Assembly (NCBI RefSeq): GCF_900626075.1
Contig: NZ_UYZY01000002.1
Coordinates: 62,001-126,000 of the forward strand
Direction: 5' to 3'
Source: Clostridium transplantifaecale
Lineage (GTDB): Bacteria; Bacillota; Clostridia; Lachnospirales; Lachnospiraceae
DNA: 64,000 bases
In this document: in pieces, positions 54,945 to 64,000 of the stretch
Position numbering within the stretch: position 1 is the stretch's first letter
Layout of the letters: each line of letters begins with the position of its first letter
The notes under the pieces: model-generated
What the model saw: only the letters and a program-made list of their open reading frames with translations
The model's database searches: none
What the model was told of the DNA's origin: nothing
Program-made: the position numbers and the translations under genes

Positions 54945-56081
54945 TTAATAATAACCTCTATCTAATACCCCTAATACTTGGTCATCATAATTTGTATTAT
55001 ATTTTTCTAAATAATCTGAACAAGATAATGTAATCATTCTTGCAATAAGATTAAAATAATAATCATGCTTTACACTAGGCCAAAGTTCTTCACGATTAAC
55101 CGAAATGGTATCGCTTGTTAATGCACCTTGATGAAAATAAAACTTCTCTACAAAAGAGTATTTTGAAACATCCTCAATGCCTATCATTTTATCTAGAATC
55201 GCCAGACCTGGTTTATTTATGTTTTGTTGTAACTGTTCATTATATACTGTTGTAGTATTAACAGGTATTGAAGCCAGATAATAAATTGCAGAAATCATAA
55301 ATCCACCACTTTGTTTAAACAGACGTGTTGTTTCTAAAAACTCTGTTAAAAAACCGCCTGAATTATTCTCCGAAACATATGAGTATATAATATCTCTAAC
55401 TTTTGGAAAGTTAATCATAACAAATGGTGTAAATGTTATAGCAGGTCTATATGGTTTATATTCATCAATCAACATCATTTGTTGCTCATCCAATGCTTTT
55501 CGATGATGCCCAAAGAGGTACGGATATGGACTATTTATTTCAAATAACATGCTTTTCATAGTCTCAATACCTGTATAAGAGAATTGTTGTGTTCCCATTT
55601 TAAATCTGTATATGACCCCTAAATCATCTCCACCTGAATATATTTCATAATGTGGGTACTGGTGAGTAGCAAAGAAACATGCCGCTTTTAAATCTGACGT
55701 AATATCCAAACACTCTGAGTTAAGTCCATATTGTTGAGCTAATATATTACCAACATTCCCCCCAAACTCTTTATTTAAGCGTCTCATTTCTTGCAATTTC
55801 ACCTGTTGTTGTGCGCTGTATCCACTAGTAGAATTATTGACAGGTAAAAACCCATATTTAACCTTTTCCTGGTTATTAGTAGTGGAATAGTTAGCAAAAA
55901 TACAACCGTCGTCACTTGGCATAACGGTCGTGTTTTATGCAATATGCTTTCTATACAATGATGGTACCAAGAAATCATATTCCTTTATTTGACCTCGATA
56001 ACAATAACTTTCAGAATGCTCCTTTAATAAATGTCGGTATAACACATTAACATTAGGTGCTGGATTCAAAATATCAAACAC
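54945..56081 (-). pseudogene. FRG-domain protein with one internal stop
   Basis: A frame of 379 codons from GTG 56081 (AAGGAG eight bases upstream) has one TAA at 55937-55935, in register. Before the stop: VFDILNPAPNVNVLYRHLLK and SYCYRGQIKEYDFLVPSLYR; after it: ILAQQYGLNSECLDITSDLK and AACFFAT. Together these make the FRG pattern (YRGQ...P-S-LYR; QHYGL...LD-T...A-FFA). FRG proteins are often found in defence islands with unknown function. The second part could start at ATG 55922, but would lack the RGQ motif. It is either a recent pseudogene or a recoded gene. Confidence 0.75.
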
Positions 56082-56283
56082 AATTAGTTCTCCTTTTATT
56101 TTATAATTAGAATCACAATCAAAGGTACAATATCGAGAACATTCATTTTTCCCTTAGCAAATTATCATTATACAAAATTACTATCAATATAATAAATACA
56201 CACCCATATCTTGCCTAAAATCATAATTCTCTTTATTATCCCACGCCCGTAGTGAGAGCGCTCCATCGTAAGACATATATACT

Positions 56284-56801
56284 CTAACCACTGCCCTTAA
56301 CTGAGAAATTGTTCCTTCTTCTATGTTCCGCAAGAGCTTCACAATCTGGTTTTACATGATCTTTTGATATAGTCATAACTATATATCGTGAAATATATTA
56401 CCTAAATGTTTGTCTATGGTCATTTTTTTCGACACATATTCTAAAGTTGTCATTCAATGAATAATAACCCAATTCAAATGCTTCATCATGACTAGGACAT
56501 CAACACAAACCATTTGAAGTTCCTCCACGCCTCTCACCGTTATCAGCCCATCTGGCAATATGAGAGGCAACTAAAAAATCTCTGTCTAAAATCTTACATT
56601 CGGAAAAGCAACAGTGTTTATTATAATTATTTTTACATTAGTTGAAAAACTTGTATACCCAACCCGAACTTTGATTTGTCTCATGACTACAGATGTCCGT
56701 ACTGATACATCAACTGATGAAGTTTCCGCGCTAAATACTTCAGCATCATCTAAATATAATAGCAAATAATATTTCATCAACCTCAGACAGGTATCCCCCA
56801 T
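56284..56801 (-). pseudogene. HNH restriction endonuclease, decayed
   Basis: The N-terminal part reads MGDTCLRLMKYYLLLYLDDA and VMRQIKVRVGYTSFSTNVK. After a frameshift near 56620 the HNH domain follows: NYNKHCCFSECKILDRDFLV, ASHIARWADNGER, GGTSNGLC, a TGA stop, then PSHDEAFELGYYSLNDNFRI. The His, Asn and His positions are all recognisable. It ends CEALAEHRRRNNFS after another stop. So at least one frameshift and two stops have inactivated it. The stretch 56082-56283 has no gene. Confidence 0.7.
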
Positions 56802-56982
56802 TTAAGCATTGTAATCTCTAATCATTTTATAAAATCGCAGTGACAATAAGGTCTGATGATTAACTCAACTTTTGCCTAAATGTTCATTTTCCTTCCCCCC
56901 CAGTAACCGGAAACATATTTCACTCTGTCCACCCCCGAAAGCACACCTACATATCCGCCTCAAACCCCCGGAACCCTTTGAT

Positions 56983-58419
56983 TTACTGGGCTTTCCACTC
57001 CAGTAAAACCACTGTTTCAACATGCCCCGTCATCGGAAACATATCACAACACCTAACCCTCTCCACCTCATACCCTCTCTCCCTCAGATACTTCACATCC
57101 CTGGCCAGCGTAGCCGAATCGCAGCTAACATAAACCACCTTCTTCGGCCCCATCCTGGCAATTGTATCAAGGCAGACGCTGTCACATCCCTTTCTCGGTG
57201 GATCCACAACGATCACATCCGCATAAACCTTATCCTTCTCATACTGCTGCGGCAGCACTTCCTCTGCCTTTCCAACAAAAAACTCGACATTCTCAATTGC
57301 GTTCAGTGCGGCGTTCTCTCTCGCATCCTCTATCGCCTGCGGCACTATCTCAACGCCATAAACTTTCTTTGCCTTTTGTGACAGAAACAGCGAGATAGTT
57401 CCAATCCCGCAGTATAAATCCCAGACCGTCTCCTCCCCAGTCAAACCGGCATATTCAAGCGCCGTTCCATAGAGCCGCTCCGTCTGGATTGGATTCACCT
57501 GATAGAAGGACAATGGCGAGATTCTGTACTTTACATTTCCAATAAAATCTGTTATATATCCCGGTCCATACAGATTTACAATCTCGCGTCCAAGAATTAC
57601 ATTTGTCTTTTCCGTATTCACATTATAAGAAATACTGGTCATCCCCGGAACTTCCAGCAGTTTTTCCACAAAAACATCCGAATGAGGCAGTTTTTTCCCA
57701 TTCAGCACAAGACATACCATCACTTCTCCGGTCTTAAACCCCTTCCGGATCAGAACGTGCCTTACCAGACCGGAATGTGTCTCTTCCTGGTATGGTTTCA
57801 TTCCATACTGGTTCATGACAGCTTTTACAATCTCCAGAATCTCCCTATTCTCCCGAACTCCCAGCAGGCAATCCTCATTTTCAATAATACAGTGGGTTCT
57901 TCCCGCATAAAATCCGGTTATCACCTGATTCTCTCTATTCATGCCAAATGGAAACTGCGCCTTATTCCTGTAACGCCAAGGCTCTTCCATTCCAATAATC
58001 GGTTCCATCACTACCGGCTTCTGTTCGGCCGCGGCAGACAGGCCGTTCTTATCACCCGATAAATCCTCTCCTGGTAAGTAAAGATTCTCCAATCCGCCGA
58101 TCCGTTTCAGATTATTATATACTTTTCTCTCTTTAAATTTAAGCTGTTCGTCATAGTCCATCATCTGAAGTTGGCATCCGCCGCACTGGCGCGCCACGGG
58201 ACATCTTTCTTTCACACGGCCTGCGGACGGTTCCAACACCTGTAACAATCTGGCAAAACCATAATTCTTTTTCATTTTCATGGCCTTTGCCTCAATCCTG
58301 TCCCCAATTATTGCGTCCTTAACAAACCAGATGTAACCATCCAATTTTCCAACGCCTTCACCGCTCTCGCTCATGTCCTCTATCGTCAATTCAAATACAT
58401 CATTTTTCTTAATATCCAC
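56983..58419 (-). CDS. rlmD: rRNA/tRNA uracil-5 methyltransferase, RumA/TrmA family
   Basis: The 478-residue protein has an N-terminal TRAM domain (residues 1-60), an Fe-S cluster motif CPVARQCGGCQLQ near 73-85 with a fourth Cys later, an SAM-binding motif DLYCGIGTISL, and the catalytic Cys in YVSCDSATLARD after DPPRKGCD. It methylates uracil at C5 in 23S rRNA (RlmD/RlmCD) or tRNA; which one cannot be decided from sequence, so the symbol is provisional. It is monocistronic, with 234 bp to the next gene. This marks the end of the defence island. Confidence 0.92.
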   Translation of the reverse strand: MDIKKNDVFELTIEDMSESGEGVGKLDGYIWFVKDAIIGDRIEAKAMKMKKNYGFARLLQVLEPSAGRVKERCPVARQCGGCQLQMMDYDEQLKFKERKVYNNLKRIGGLENLYLPGEDLSGDKNGLSAAAEQKPVVMEPIIGMEEPWRYRNKAQFPFGMNRENQVITGFYAGRTHCIIENEDCLLGVRENREILEIVKAVMNQYGMKPYQEETHSGLVRHVLIRKGFKTGEVMVCLVLNGKKLPHSDVFVEKLLEVPGMTSISYNVNTEKTNVILGREIVNLYGPGYITDFIGNVKYRISPLSFYQVNPIQTERLYGTALEYAGLTGEETVWDLYCGIGTISLFLSQKAKKVYGVEIVPQAIEDARENAALNAIENVEFFVGKAEEVLPQQYEKDKVYADVIVVDPPRKGCDSVCLDTIARMGPKKVVYVSCDSATLARDVKYLRERGYEVERVRCCDMFPMTGHVETVVLLEWKAQ

Positions 58420-58523
58420 GCGTTTATCTCCACATTTCCCTTATAATATTTTCGACTTTCCTGTCTTAATCGCCTCTGTATCCATAGCACCCCCGAATTT
58501 ATAGCCACTTAGTATCTATCCCT

Positions 58524-58545
58524 CCTGGGGCTCTATCCCCCCAGG
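58524..58545 (-). terminator. GC-rich hairpin between UPF0340 gene and rumA-type gene
   Basis: Arms CCTGGGG and CCCCAGG around an eight-base loop lie in the 234-bp gap. No U-tract follows on the minus strand, so it is only a possible terminator of the UPF0340 gene. Confidence 0.35.
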
Positions 58546-58653
58546 GGCTATACACCTTGTATTTCCATCCCTCCCGAATTTTCACTCCCACCTTCTCCAA
58601 CCTCAATACCACAGCTTCCTCTCCCGTCCTCTGCTCACATTCCTCATTCCCCA

Positions 58654-59265
58654 TCAAAAATATCTCGCCCTCTCACCGCCGATATACTTAAGCCTGGTCC
58701 TCGCACAAACCACATGTGCCCCGCCGATCTCCTTCACCGAAATCCGCACCGGAACAGCAACCGCCCTCAAATGCATGCCAATTAGCGTATCTCCGATATC
58801 AATCCCTGCATGGGCCTGAATCCGTTCCACTGCGGCAGGCGCCTTCATCCCTGCATATGCCGCCGTTGCAAAAGAGCCCCCCGCCTTCAACTGAGGAACA
58901 ACATTCACCATCTCATACCCATATTTTTCTGCCGCCTCTTTTTCCAGAATCAGCGCCCGGTTTAAATGTTCACAGCACTGAGCCGCCAGATAGATTCCTC
59001 TCGGAGCCAATTCCTTCATCAGTGCATTGTACACTGCCTGCCCAATTTCCGCGCTGGAATAGGAGCCAATCCTGTGTGCCGCGATCTCACTGGAAGAACA
59101 GCCGATAACCATAATCTGGCCTTTCCCCATTCCCGCTGTATCCAAAAGCTCTCTCACCGCAGTTTTAACCTTGTCACCTATTTCCTTTAACTGATCCGCA
59201 GTTTCTGCCTCTTCCGATATTCCTGCCTGATGCTTTTCCTCTAACACAATCTTTTCCTCTAACAC
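58654..59265 (-). CDS. UPF0340 (YwlG-like) protein
   Basis: The protein of about 203 residues carries IMVIGCSSSEIAAHRIGSYS, QCCEHLNRALILEKEAAEKY and PQLKAGGSFATAAYAGMK, typical of UPF0340/TIGR01440. Function is unknown. GTG at 59265 is favoured by GGAGG seven bases upstream. The first codons contain a direct repeat (VLEEKI, VLEEKH). It lies 136 bp after aroC, past a terminator, so it probably has its own promoter. Confidence 0.9.
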   Translation of the reverse strand: MLEEKIVLEEKHQAGISEEAETADQLKEIGDKVKTAVRELLDTAGMGKGQIMVIGCSSSEIAAHRIGSYSSAEIGQAVYNALMKELAPRGIYLAAQCCEHLNRALILEKEAAEKYGYEMVNVVPQLKAGGSFATAAYAGMKAPAAVERIQAHAGIDIGDTLIGMHLRAVAVPVRISVKEIGGAHVVCARTRLKYIGGERARYF

Positions 59266-59340
59266 GATCGTTCCTCCACCACAAACATTCCTCCACCGCA
59301 ATCATTTCTTCAGAAAATACAACCTGTCGTCATCAATATC

Positions 59341-59371
59341 AAAAGAGACGCTGCACTCACTGCAGCATCTC
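59341..59371 (-). terminator. Rho-independent terminator after aroC
   Basis: On the minus strand GAGATGCTGCA and TGCAGCGTCTC pair (one G-U) around a five-base loop and are followed by TTTTGATATT. It lies 31 bp past the aroC stop. Confidence 0.85.
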
Positions 59372-59401
59372 CCACACTCCCTTATTTTAAAATCATAAAC
59401 T

Positions 59402-60574
59402 TTATATCATATAAAATTCCCGAATCCTATCCATCCTCGACGTCATCCCCGCCAGCATCATATCCGCCACGGTAAATGCCGCCATCATCTCCACAACGAC
59501 GACCGCCCTCGGCACAATAATCGGATCATGGCGTCCTTTAATAGTGACCTCCATCTCCTCGCCGTCCCGGTTGACCGTTTTCTGTACAGAGGCAATCGAC
59601 GGGGTCGGTTTAAAAGCGGCCCGGAATACAATCTCACTTCCATCGCTGATTCCGCCCAGCACACCTCCGGCATGATTTGTTCGTTTCCCAATCTTCCCTG
59701 GCCCGGCCGTCTTAACCGCCCCAGCCACATTCACCGCCCCGGCCGTCTCCAAAAACCGCCCATCACCCTTTCCCACAACACAAAACTCGTCATTATTCAC
59801 AGACCCAACCGTCTTAGCCGCCCCGAATCCGTCGCCTATCTCAAATCCTTTCACCGCTCCAATCGAGCAGATTGCCTTAGCCAGATTAGCGTCCAGCTTC
59901 TCAAACACCGGATCTCCGATCCCGGCCGGCACGCCCGATATCACACATTCCACGATTCCCCCGGCCGAGTCCTTCTGAGCCATTTTCTCTTCCAGAAAAG
60001 CCGCTGCTTCCGCAGCAGCCACGGCATCCGGCATATAGAGCTTGTTCCTGATGCATTCTTCCAGATCAAACCGCTCCGGCTGCACCGATATAGGGCCGAT
60101 AGCCTTTGTATAGGCAGTCACCTTAATTCCCAGCCCCTCCAGCATCTTCGCGGCCACCGCTCCGGCGGCTACGCGGGCAATGGTCTCGCGGCCGGAGGAA
60201 CGGCCGCCGCCGCGGTAATCTCTGAAACCGTATTTTTCATCAAAGGTATAGTCTGCGTGGCCGGGCCTGTAATAGCCGGCTATCTCACTATAGTCTTTAG
60301 AGTGCTGATCCTGGTTTCTGACCAGCATCGCAATCGGAGTTCCCGTCGTCTTTCCTTCAAATACGCCCGATAATATTTCCACGGAGTCGCTCTCACTTCT
60401 CTTTGTCGTAAACCGGCTCTGCCCCGGTTTTCTTCTGTCCAGGTATTTCTGGATGTCTTCTTCCGTCAGTGAAAGACCAGCCGGACAGCCGTCCACCACC
60501 ACGCCGACTCCGGCGCCGTGGGACTCTCCCCAGGTGGTCATTGTAAGTATTCTGCCAAATGTAGAACCAGCCAT
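59402..60574 (-). CDS. aroC: Chorismate synthase
   Basis: The 390-residue protein opens [20 protein letters not shown] and has [20 protein letters not shown] and [18 protein letters not shown], all chorismate synthase signatures. It makes chorismate from 5-enolpyruvylshikimate 3-phosphate, the last step of the shikimate pathway, using reduced FMN. The start at 60574 has a GAGGAAAT site. It begins two bases after the lactonase stop, so the two are coupled; the rest of the shikimate pathway is elsewhere. Confidence 0.97.
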   Translation of the reverse strand: MAGSTFGRILTMTTWGESHGAGVGVVVDGCPAGLSLTEEDIQKYLDRRKPGQSRFTTKRSESDSVEILSGVFEGKTTGTPIAMLVRNQDQHSKDYSEIAGYYRPGHADYTFDEKYGFRDYRGGGRSSGRETIARVAAGAVAAKMLEGLGIKVTAYTKAIGPISVQPERFDLEECIRNKLYMPDAVAAAEAAAFLEEKMAQKDSAGGIVECVISGVPAGIGDPVFEKLDANLAKAICSIGAVKGFEIGDGFGAAKTVGSVNNDEFCVVGKGDGRFLETAGAVNVAGAVKTAGPGKIGKRTNHAGGVLGGISDGSEIVFRAAFKPTPSIASVQKTVNRDGEEMEVTIKGRHDPIIVPRAVVVVEMMAAFTVADMMLAGMTSRMDRIREFYMI

Positions 60575-60576
60575 GC

Positions 60577-61668
60577 TTATTTCCTCTTCTTCCCACCGGA
60601 ATTTCCGTCCGGTACCTTTGTAATCACGCAGCAGTTCGGCTCGTTGACCGCAATGCTTCTGCAGCACATCACCAGCAGTCCCTTTTCATAGTCCACCTCA
60701 AAGAAGGATATGCTGTTGCTGGCGTGATTGATGGAAGCCAGATGCTTCTCATCCGGGAAAACGGCGACATCCTTTGGATAATCTCCGCTGATCGGCAGGC
60801 AGCAAAGCAGTGTCAGCACGCCCGTATCGGTATCTCTCCGGTATACGCTGACCGAGTTATCCCCCGCGTTGCTGCAGTAGAGATAATCCTCTTTCGGTGA
60901 TAACCGGATAGCACAGGCTGCGGTCAACTGACTCAAACGCTCAGGAGCCGTCGATGCAATGGTCTGTATTTTTTCAAAACGGGGAACGCGGTCCCCTTCT
61001 TCATAATCATAGGTAAATACGTCGATTACGTTTCTGACTTCATACATCAGATAAATAAATTTGCCGTCTTTGCTGAACAGGAACTGCCGCGGACCCGATT
61101 CCAGTTCGCAGCGGAGGGCGTCTACCTGGGTGAGGAGGCCCTTTTTCTCATCAAAACGGTATACCTTTACCTGGTCAATCCCAAGATCGGCAACCAGTAC
61201 GAAATGGCCGTCCGGCGTCCTGGCGCCGCAGCTTACATGCGGACGGAACGTACGCTCCGCAACACTTCCAAGGCCCTTATGGAATACACCGTCCGTAATC
61301 TCGCCGACGGAGCCGTCCCCATTCAGCCTCAGTACCGTCTCTTTTCCGTCGTGGTATCCTGATACAAAAATATATTCATCGGTCGCGTCCGTTGCGATAT
61401 GACAGCCGCGCATCGCCTTGATATTCACGCTGTTCAGCCTGGACAGGCCCCCATTCTGCATGATGCGGAAGGAAACAATGCCTTCGTCTGCAATTGAATA
61501 CAGGGTTCTTCCATCACTTGATACGGTCAGATAGGAGGAGTTGTCCACTTCCACTTCACACCTGTAATTAAAACAGCCCTTAGCCACATCCACGTCATAA
61601 ACGGTGATACCCTTAGCCTGTCCGTTGTATGAATAAGACCCTACGTAAGCCATGTATTTATTCTGCAT
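60577..61668 (-). CDS. Lactonase-family beta-propeller protein (6-phosphogluconolactonase-like)
   Basis: The 363-residue protein is a seven-bladed-propeller lactonase: MAYVGSYSYNGQAKGITVY at the start, RTFRPHVSCGARTPDGHFVL, VADLGIDQVKVYRFDEKKG, LESGPRQFLFSKDGKFIYLM and repeated blade strands. It is related to YbhE/Pgl, which hydrolyses 6-phosphogluconolactone; members are often only loosely assigned. It is co-transcribed with aroC. A GAGGAGG site precedes the ATG. Confidence 0.85.
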   Translation of the reverse strand: MQNKYMAYVGSYSYNGQAKGITVYDVDVAKGCFNYRCEVEVDNSSYLTVSSDGRTLYSIADEGIVSFRIMQNGGLSRLNSVNIKAMRGCHIATDATDEYIFVSGYHDGKETVLRLNGDGSVGEITDGVFHKGLGSVAERTFRPHVSCGARTPDGHFVLVADLGIDQVKVYRFDEKKGLLTQVDALRCELESGPRQFLFSKDGKFIYLMYEVRNVIDVFTYDYEEGDRVPRFEKIQTIASTAPERLSQLTAACAIRLSPKEDYLYCSNAGDNSVSVYRRDTDTGVLTLLCCLPISGDYPKDVAVFPDEKHLASINHASNSISFFEVDYEKGLLVMCCRSIAVNEPNCCVITKVPDGNSGGKKRK

Positions 61669-62194
61669 CTCTTTTCCTCCTCATAACTGTCCCTTTAATT
61701 TGTCGGCCGCATGTTGCCTTTCCCTGCGGTTATCTGTGTTCCTGCGCGCCGGTCCGGCTGCTCTTTCCCTCTATTTTACCAGCACCGCGTTATTTTTGCA
61801 CCCATTTTAATCAGTTTTCGGGCATTTTTTACATCTATTATCATCTTTTTCATCCCTGTTGTCAATCGCCTCCTGAGGCAGTCCCGTTTCTCTTCCAATC
61901 CCTGCCATCCGGCGCCTTGCCTCCCCGCCAAAACCCTGCCGGAACGGCCTTTCAACACGCTTCGGCATTTTTCTCCGAATTACCCTAAAAACTATTGACA
62001 GCAGTCGCAGTTCCTGTATAATTATACTTGCGTCATGTTTATTATTGCTAAACTTTTAAGTTAATTTTACATTCATTTAGTAATGGTAAACTTTTTCCTT
62101 ATAATAACAGAATTAAAACGCAAAATAAGAGTACGGTAATAACAGTGCGGTAATCACGCGCTGCGAAAAACATCCCGCACGAAAGGAGGAAGCC
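61669..62194. other. Divergent intergenic region before the XRE-pot operon
   Basis: No gene fits these 526 bases. Near the right end TAAACTTTT occurs twice (62049-62057 and 62087-62095), with TATAAT at 62100-62105, which could be the -10 of the XRE-potAB transcript; the repeats may be regulator sites. The region also separates the leftward lactonase-aroC operon. Confidence 0.45.
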
Positions 62195-62728
62195 GTGAAT
62201 ATCGGAGCCAAACTGAAAGAGCTGCGGACATTAAAGGGACTGACCCAGGAAGAACTGGCGGACCGCGCAGAGCTTTCCAAGGGATTTATCTCCCAGCTTG
62301 AGAGGGATCTGACCTCTCCGTCCATCGCCACACTGATGGATATTCTGCAGTGTCTGGGTACTACCATCGGCGAATTTTTCAATGAAACGCCGGAGGAACA
62401 GATCGTCTTTGGAAAGAGTGATTATTTTACAAAAGAGGACACGGAACTTAAAAATGAAATCAAGTGGATTATCCCGAACGCCCAGAAGAACATCATGGAA
62501 CCAATCCACCTTGTCCTTTCGCCCGACGGCTCCACCTATCCGGACGCTCCGCATGAGGGGGAGGAATTCGGCTACGTCCTGCAGGGCAGTATCTCCATCC
62601 ACCTGGGAAACCGTACTTATAAAGCTAAAAAAGGGGAATCCTTCTACTATATAAGCGACAAGACACATTACCTGTCTAGCAAATCGGGGGCATCCATCAT
62701 CTGGGTCAGCTCTCCGCCAAGCTTTTAA
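62195..62728 (+). CDS. XRE-family regulator with cupin domain
   Basis: The 177-residue protein has an N-terminal helix-turn-helix ([40 protein letters not shown]) and a C-terminal cupin barrel ([18 protein letters not shown]). It resembles PuuR-type regulators and is the first gene before potAB, the usual arrangement in Firmicutes, so it probably senses polyamine status. GTG start at 62195 with AAAGGAGG five bases upstream. 25 bases separate it from potA. Confidence 0.93.
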   Translation: MNIGAKLKELRTLKGLTQEELADRAELSKGFISQLERDLTSPSIATLMDILQCLGTTIGEFFNETPEEQIVFGKSDYFTKEDTELKNEIKWIIPNAQKNIMEPIHLVLSPDGSTYPDAPHEGEEFGYVLQGSISIHLGNRTYKAKKGESFYYISDKTHYLSSKSGASIIWVSSPPSF

Positions 62729-62753
62729 TAATTATTACACACGGAGGAAAACT

Positions 62754-63830
62754 ATGAGCCAGCCATTAATTGATTTAGTTAACATAACCAAGAGCTACGA
62801 CAGCAATGTTGTCCTTGATGATCTCTCCCTCTCCGTTAAGGAGAATTCCTTCGTCACCCTCCTCGGCCCCAGCGGCTGCGGCAAGACGACCACCCTTCGC
62901 ATCATCGGCGGTTTCGAATCCGCTGACAGCGGGAAAGTAATTTTCGGCGGAAACGACATTACCAAACTCCCGCCCAACAAACGCCAGCTAAACACCGTAT
63001 TTCAGAAATACGCCCTGTTTCCCCATATGAGCATTGCCGACAATATCGCATTCGGCCTTAAAATCAAGAATAAACCCAAGCAATATATCGATGATAAGAT
63101 CAAATACGCTTTAAAACTTGTTAATCTGGACGGCTTTGAAAACCGTTCCGTCGACTCGCTCAGCGGCGGACAGCAGCAGCGTATCGCCATTGCCCGCGCC
63201 ATCGTGAATGAGCCGAAGGTCCTGCTTTTGGACGAGCCGCTCGGAGCCCTGGATCTCAAGCTCCGCCAGGACATGCAGTACGAGCTGATCCGGCTGAAAA
63301 ATGAGCTGGGAATTACATTTATCTATGTAACCCACGACCAGGAGGAAGCGCTGACCATGTCCGACACCATCGTCGTCATGAACCAGGGCTACATCCAGCA
63401 GATGGGTTCCCCGGAACAGATCTACAATGAGCCGGAGAACGCCTTTGTAGCCGATTTTATCGGCGAGAGTAATATTGTGGACGGGCTGATGCTCCACGAC
63501 GAGCTGGTGGAAATCTTCGGCGCAAAGTTTCCCTGTGTAGACCGCGGATTCGGAGTAAGACAGCCGGTGGACGTGGTCATCCGACCCGAGGACATCGACC
63601 TTGTGAAACCGGAGCTGGGAACTCTGGAAGGCGTTGTCACCCACCTGATTTTCAAGGGTGTGCACTATGAGATGGAGGTTACGACCCCCGACGGTTTTGA
63701 ATGGCTGGTTCACAGTACGGATATGTGCCCGGTGGGCGAGAAGGTCGGCATCCACGTTGATCCTTTTGATATCCAGATTATGAATAAACCAGCCTCTGAA
63801 GATGAGGAGGCGGTAAGTATCGATGAATAA
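62754..63830 (+). CDS. potA: Spermidine/putrescine ABC transporter ATPase PotA
   Basis: The 358-residue ATPase has Walker [39 protein letters not shown] and the H-loop THDQEEAL, then a C-terminal TOBE-type domain with [16 protein letters not shown], characteristic of PotA. It energises polyamine import together with PotB, PotC and PotD. It overlaps the potB start by eight bases. Confidence 0.96.
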   Translation: MSQPLIDLVNITKSYDSNVVLDDLSLSVKENSFVTLLGPSGCGKTTTLRIIGGFESADSGKVIFGGNDITKLPPNKRQLNTVFQKYALFPHMSIADNIAFGLKIKNKPKQYIDDKIKYALKLVNLDGFENRSVDSLSGGQQQRIAIARAIVNEPKVLLLDEPLGALDLKLRQDMQYELIRLKNELGITFIYVTHDQEEALTMSDTIVVMNQGYIQQMGSPEQIYNEPENAFVADFIGESNIVDGLMLHDELVEIFGAKFPCVDRGFGVRQPVDVVIRPEDIDLVKPELGTLEGVVTHLIFKGVHYEMEVTTPDGFEWLVHSTDMCPVGEKVGIHVDPFDIQIMNKPASEDEEAVSIDE

Positions 63831-64000
63831 ATCTGTAAAACGGCTTCTGGCCGGCCCTTATATCGTCTGGATGATCGGTTTTACCATCATCCCGCTTCTG
63901 CTGATCGTCTTCTACGGCCTGACCGACAAAAGCGGAGCATTTACACTGTCAAACGTGCTGGCAATCGGTACGCTCGAACACGCCAAGGCGCTTTTTCTCT
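63823..64000 (+). CDS. potB: Spermidine/putrescine permease PotB, N-terminal part
   Basis: The ATG at 63823 opens [20 protein letters not shown] and [20 protein letters not shown], a first membrane helix typical of PotB-type permeases. The frame runs off the window after about 59 codons. It overlaps the potA stop. Confidence 0.9.
   Translation, partial: MNKSVKRLLAGPYIVWMIGFTIIPLLLIVFYGLTDKSGAFTLSNVLAIGTLEHAKALFL

Overview
The window reads as chromosomal DNA of an anaerobic gut Clostridia, most likely Lachnospiraceae. This is an inference from mid-G+C coding, strong AGGAGG-type ribosome binding sites, Firmicutes-style gene content (heterodimeric ABC exporter, UPF0340, RumA-type methyltransferase, XRE-cupin next to potAB) and IS families common there. 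I cannot name the species.

Region by region. Positions 1-10.6 kb are ordinary metabolism: the start of a GH3 beta-glucosidase, a circularly permuted membrane-anchored GH3, a heterodimeric ABC exporter, a purine-type phosphoribosyltransferase with an NCS2 permease, and a divergent LysR regulator. A stretch rich in stem-loops with a terminator follows at 10.74-10.99 kb and looks like a structured RNA. From 11.0 to 56.8 kb lies a large defence island, nearly all on the minus strand. It holds a small type I-C array with its own leader (11.0-11.7 kb), a broken Mrr_N/nuclease/SIR2 gene with an MreB-like partner (12.2-14.7 kb), a decayed helicase, and two intact unknown genes. These are followed by a second I-C array and the complete I-C cas set (18.6-29.3 kb), whose adaptation and interference halves are split by an insertion sequence. 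A second, more decayed copy of the SIR2/MreB-like locus sits at 29.4-31.7 kb.

The island continues with two adjacent methyltransferase-based systems. One (33.3-40.7 kb) has two N6-adenine methylases, a long specificity protein, an AAA ATPase and an HNH nuclease, and no HsdR. The other (40.8-50.4 kb) is a type I restriction system with HsdR, HsdS, HsdM, an ADP-ribosylglycohydrolase-HsdM fusion, and a methylase-like protein that lacks catalytic motifs and is fused to a target recognition domain. An IS110-family element and an IS66 element with perfect 8-bp target duplications follow, then a FRG-domain gene with an internal stop and an HNH nuclease pseudogene.

From 57 kb to the end the window returns to housekeeping genes: a TrmA/RumA-type RNA methyltransferase, a UPF0340 protein, aroC with a lactonase, and an XRE-cupin regulator leading into potA and the start of potB.

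The most noteworthy points are the duplicated Mrr_N-PD-(D/E)XK-SIR2 plus MreB-lobe locus flanking the CRISPR-Cas operon, the unusual gene fusions in the restriction locus, the HsdR-less methylase/ATPase/HNH locus beside it, and the unassigned structured RNA.
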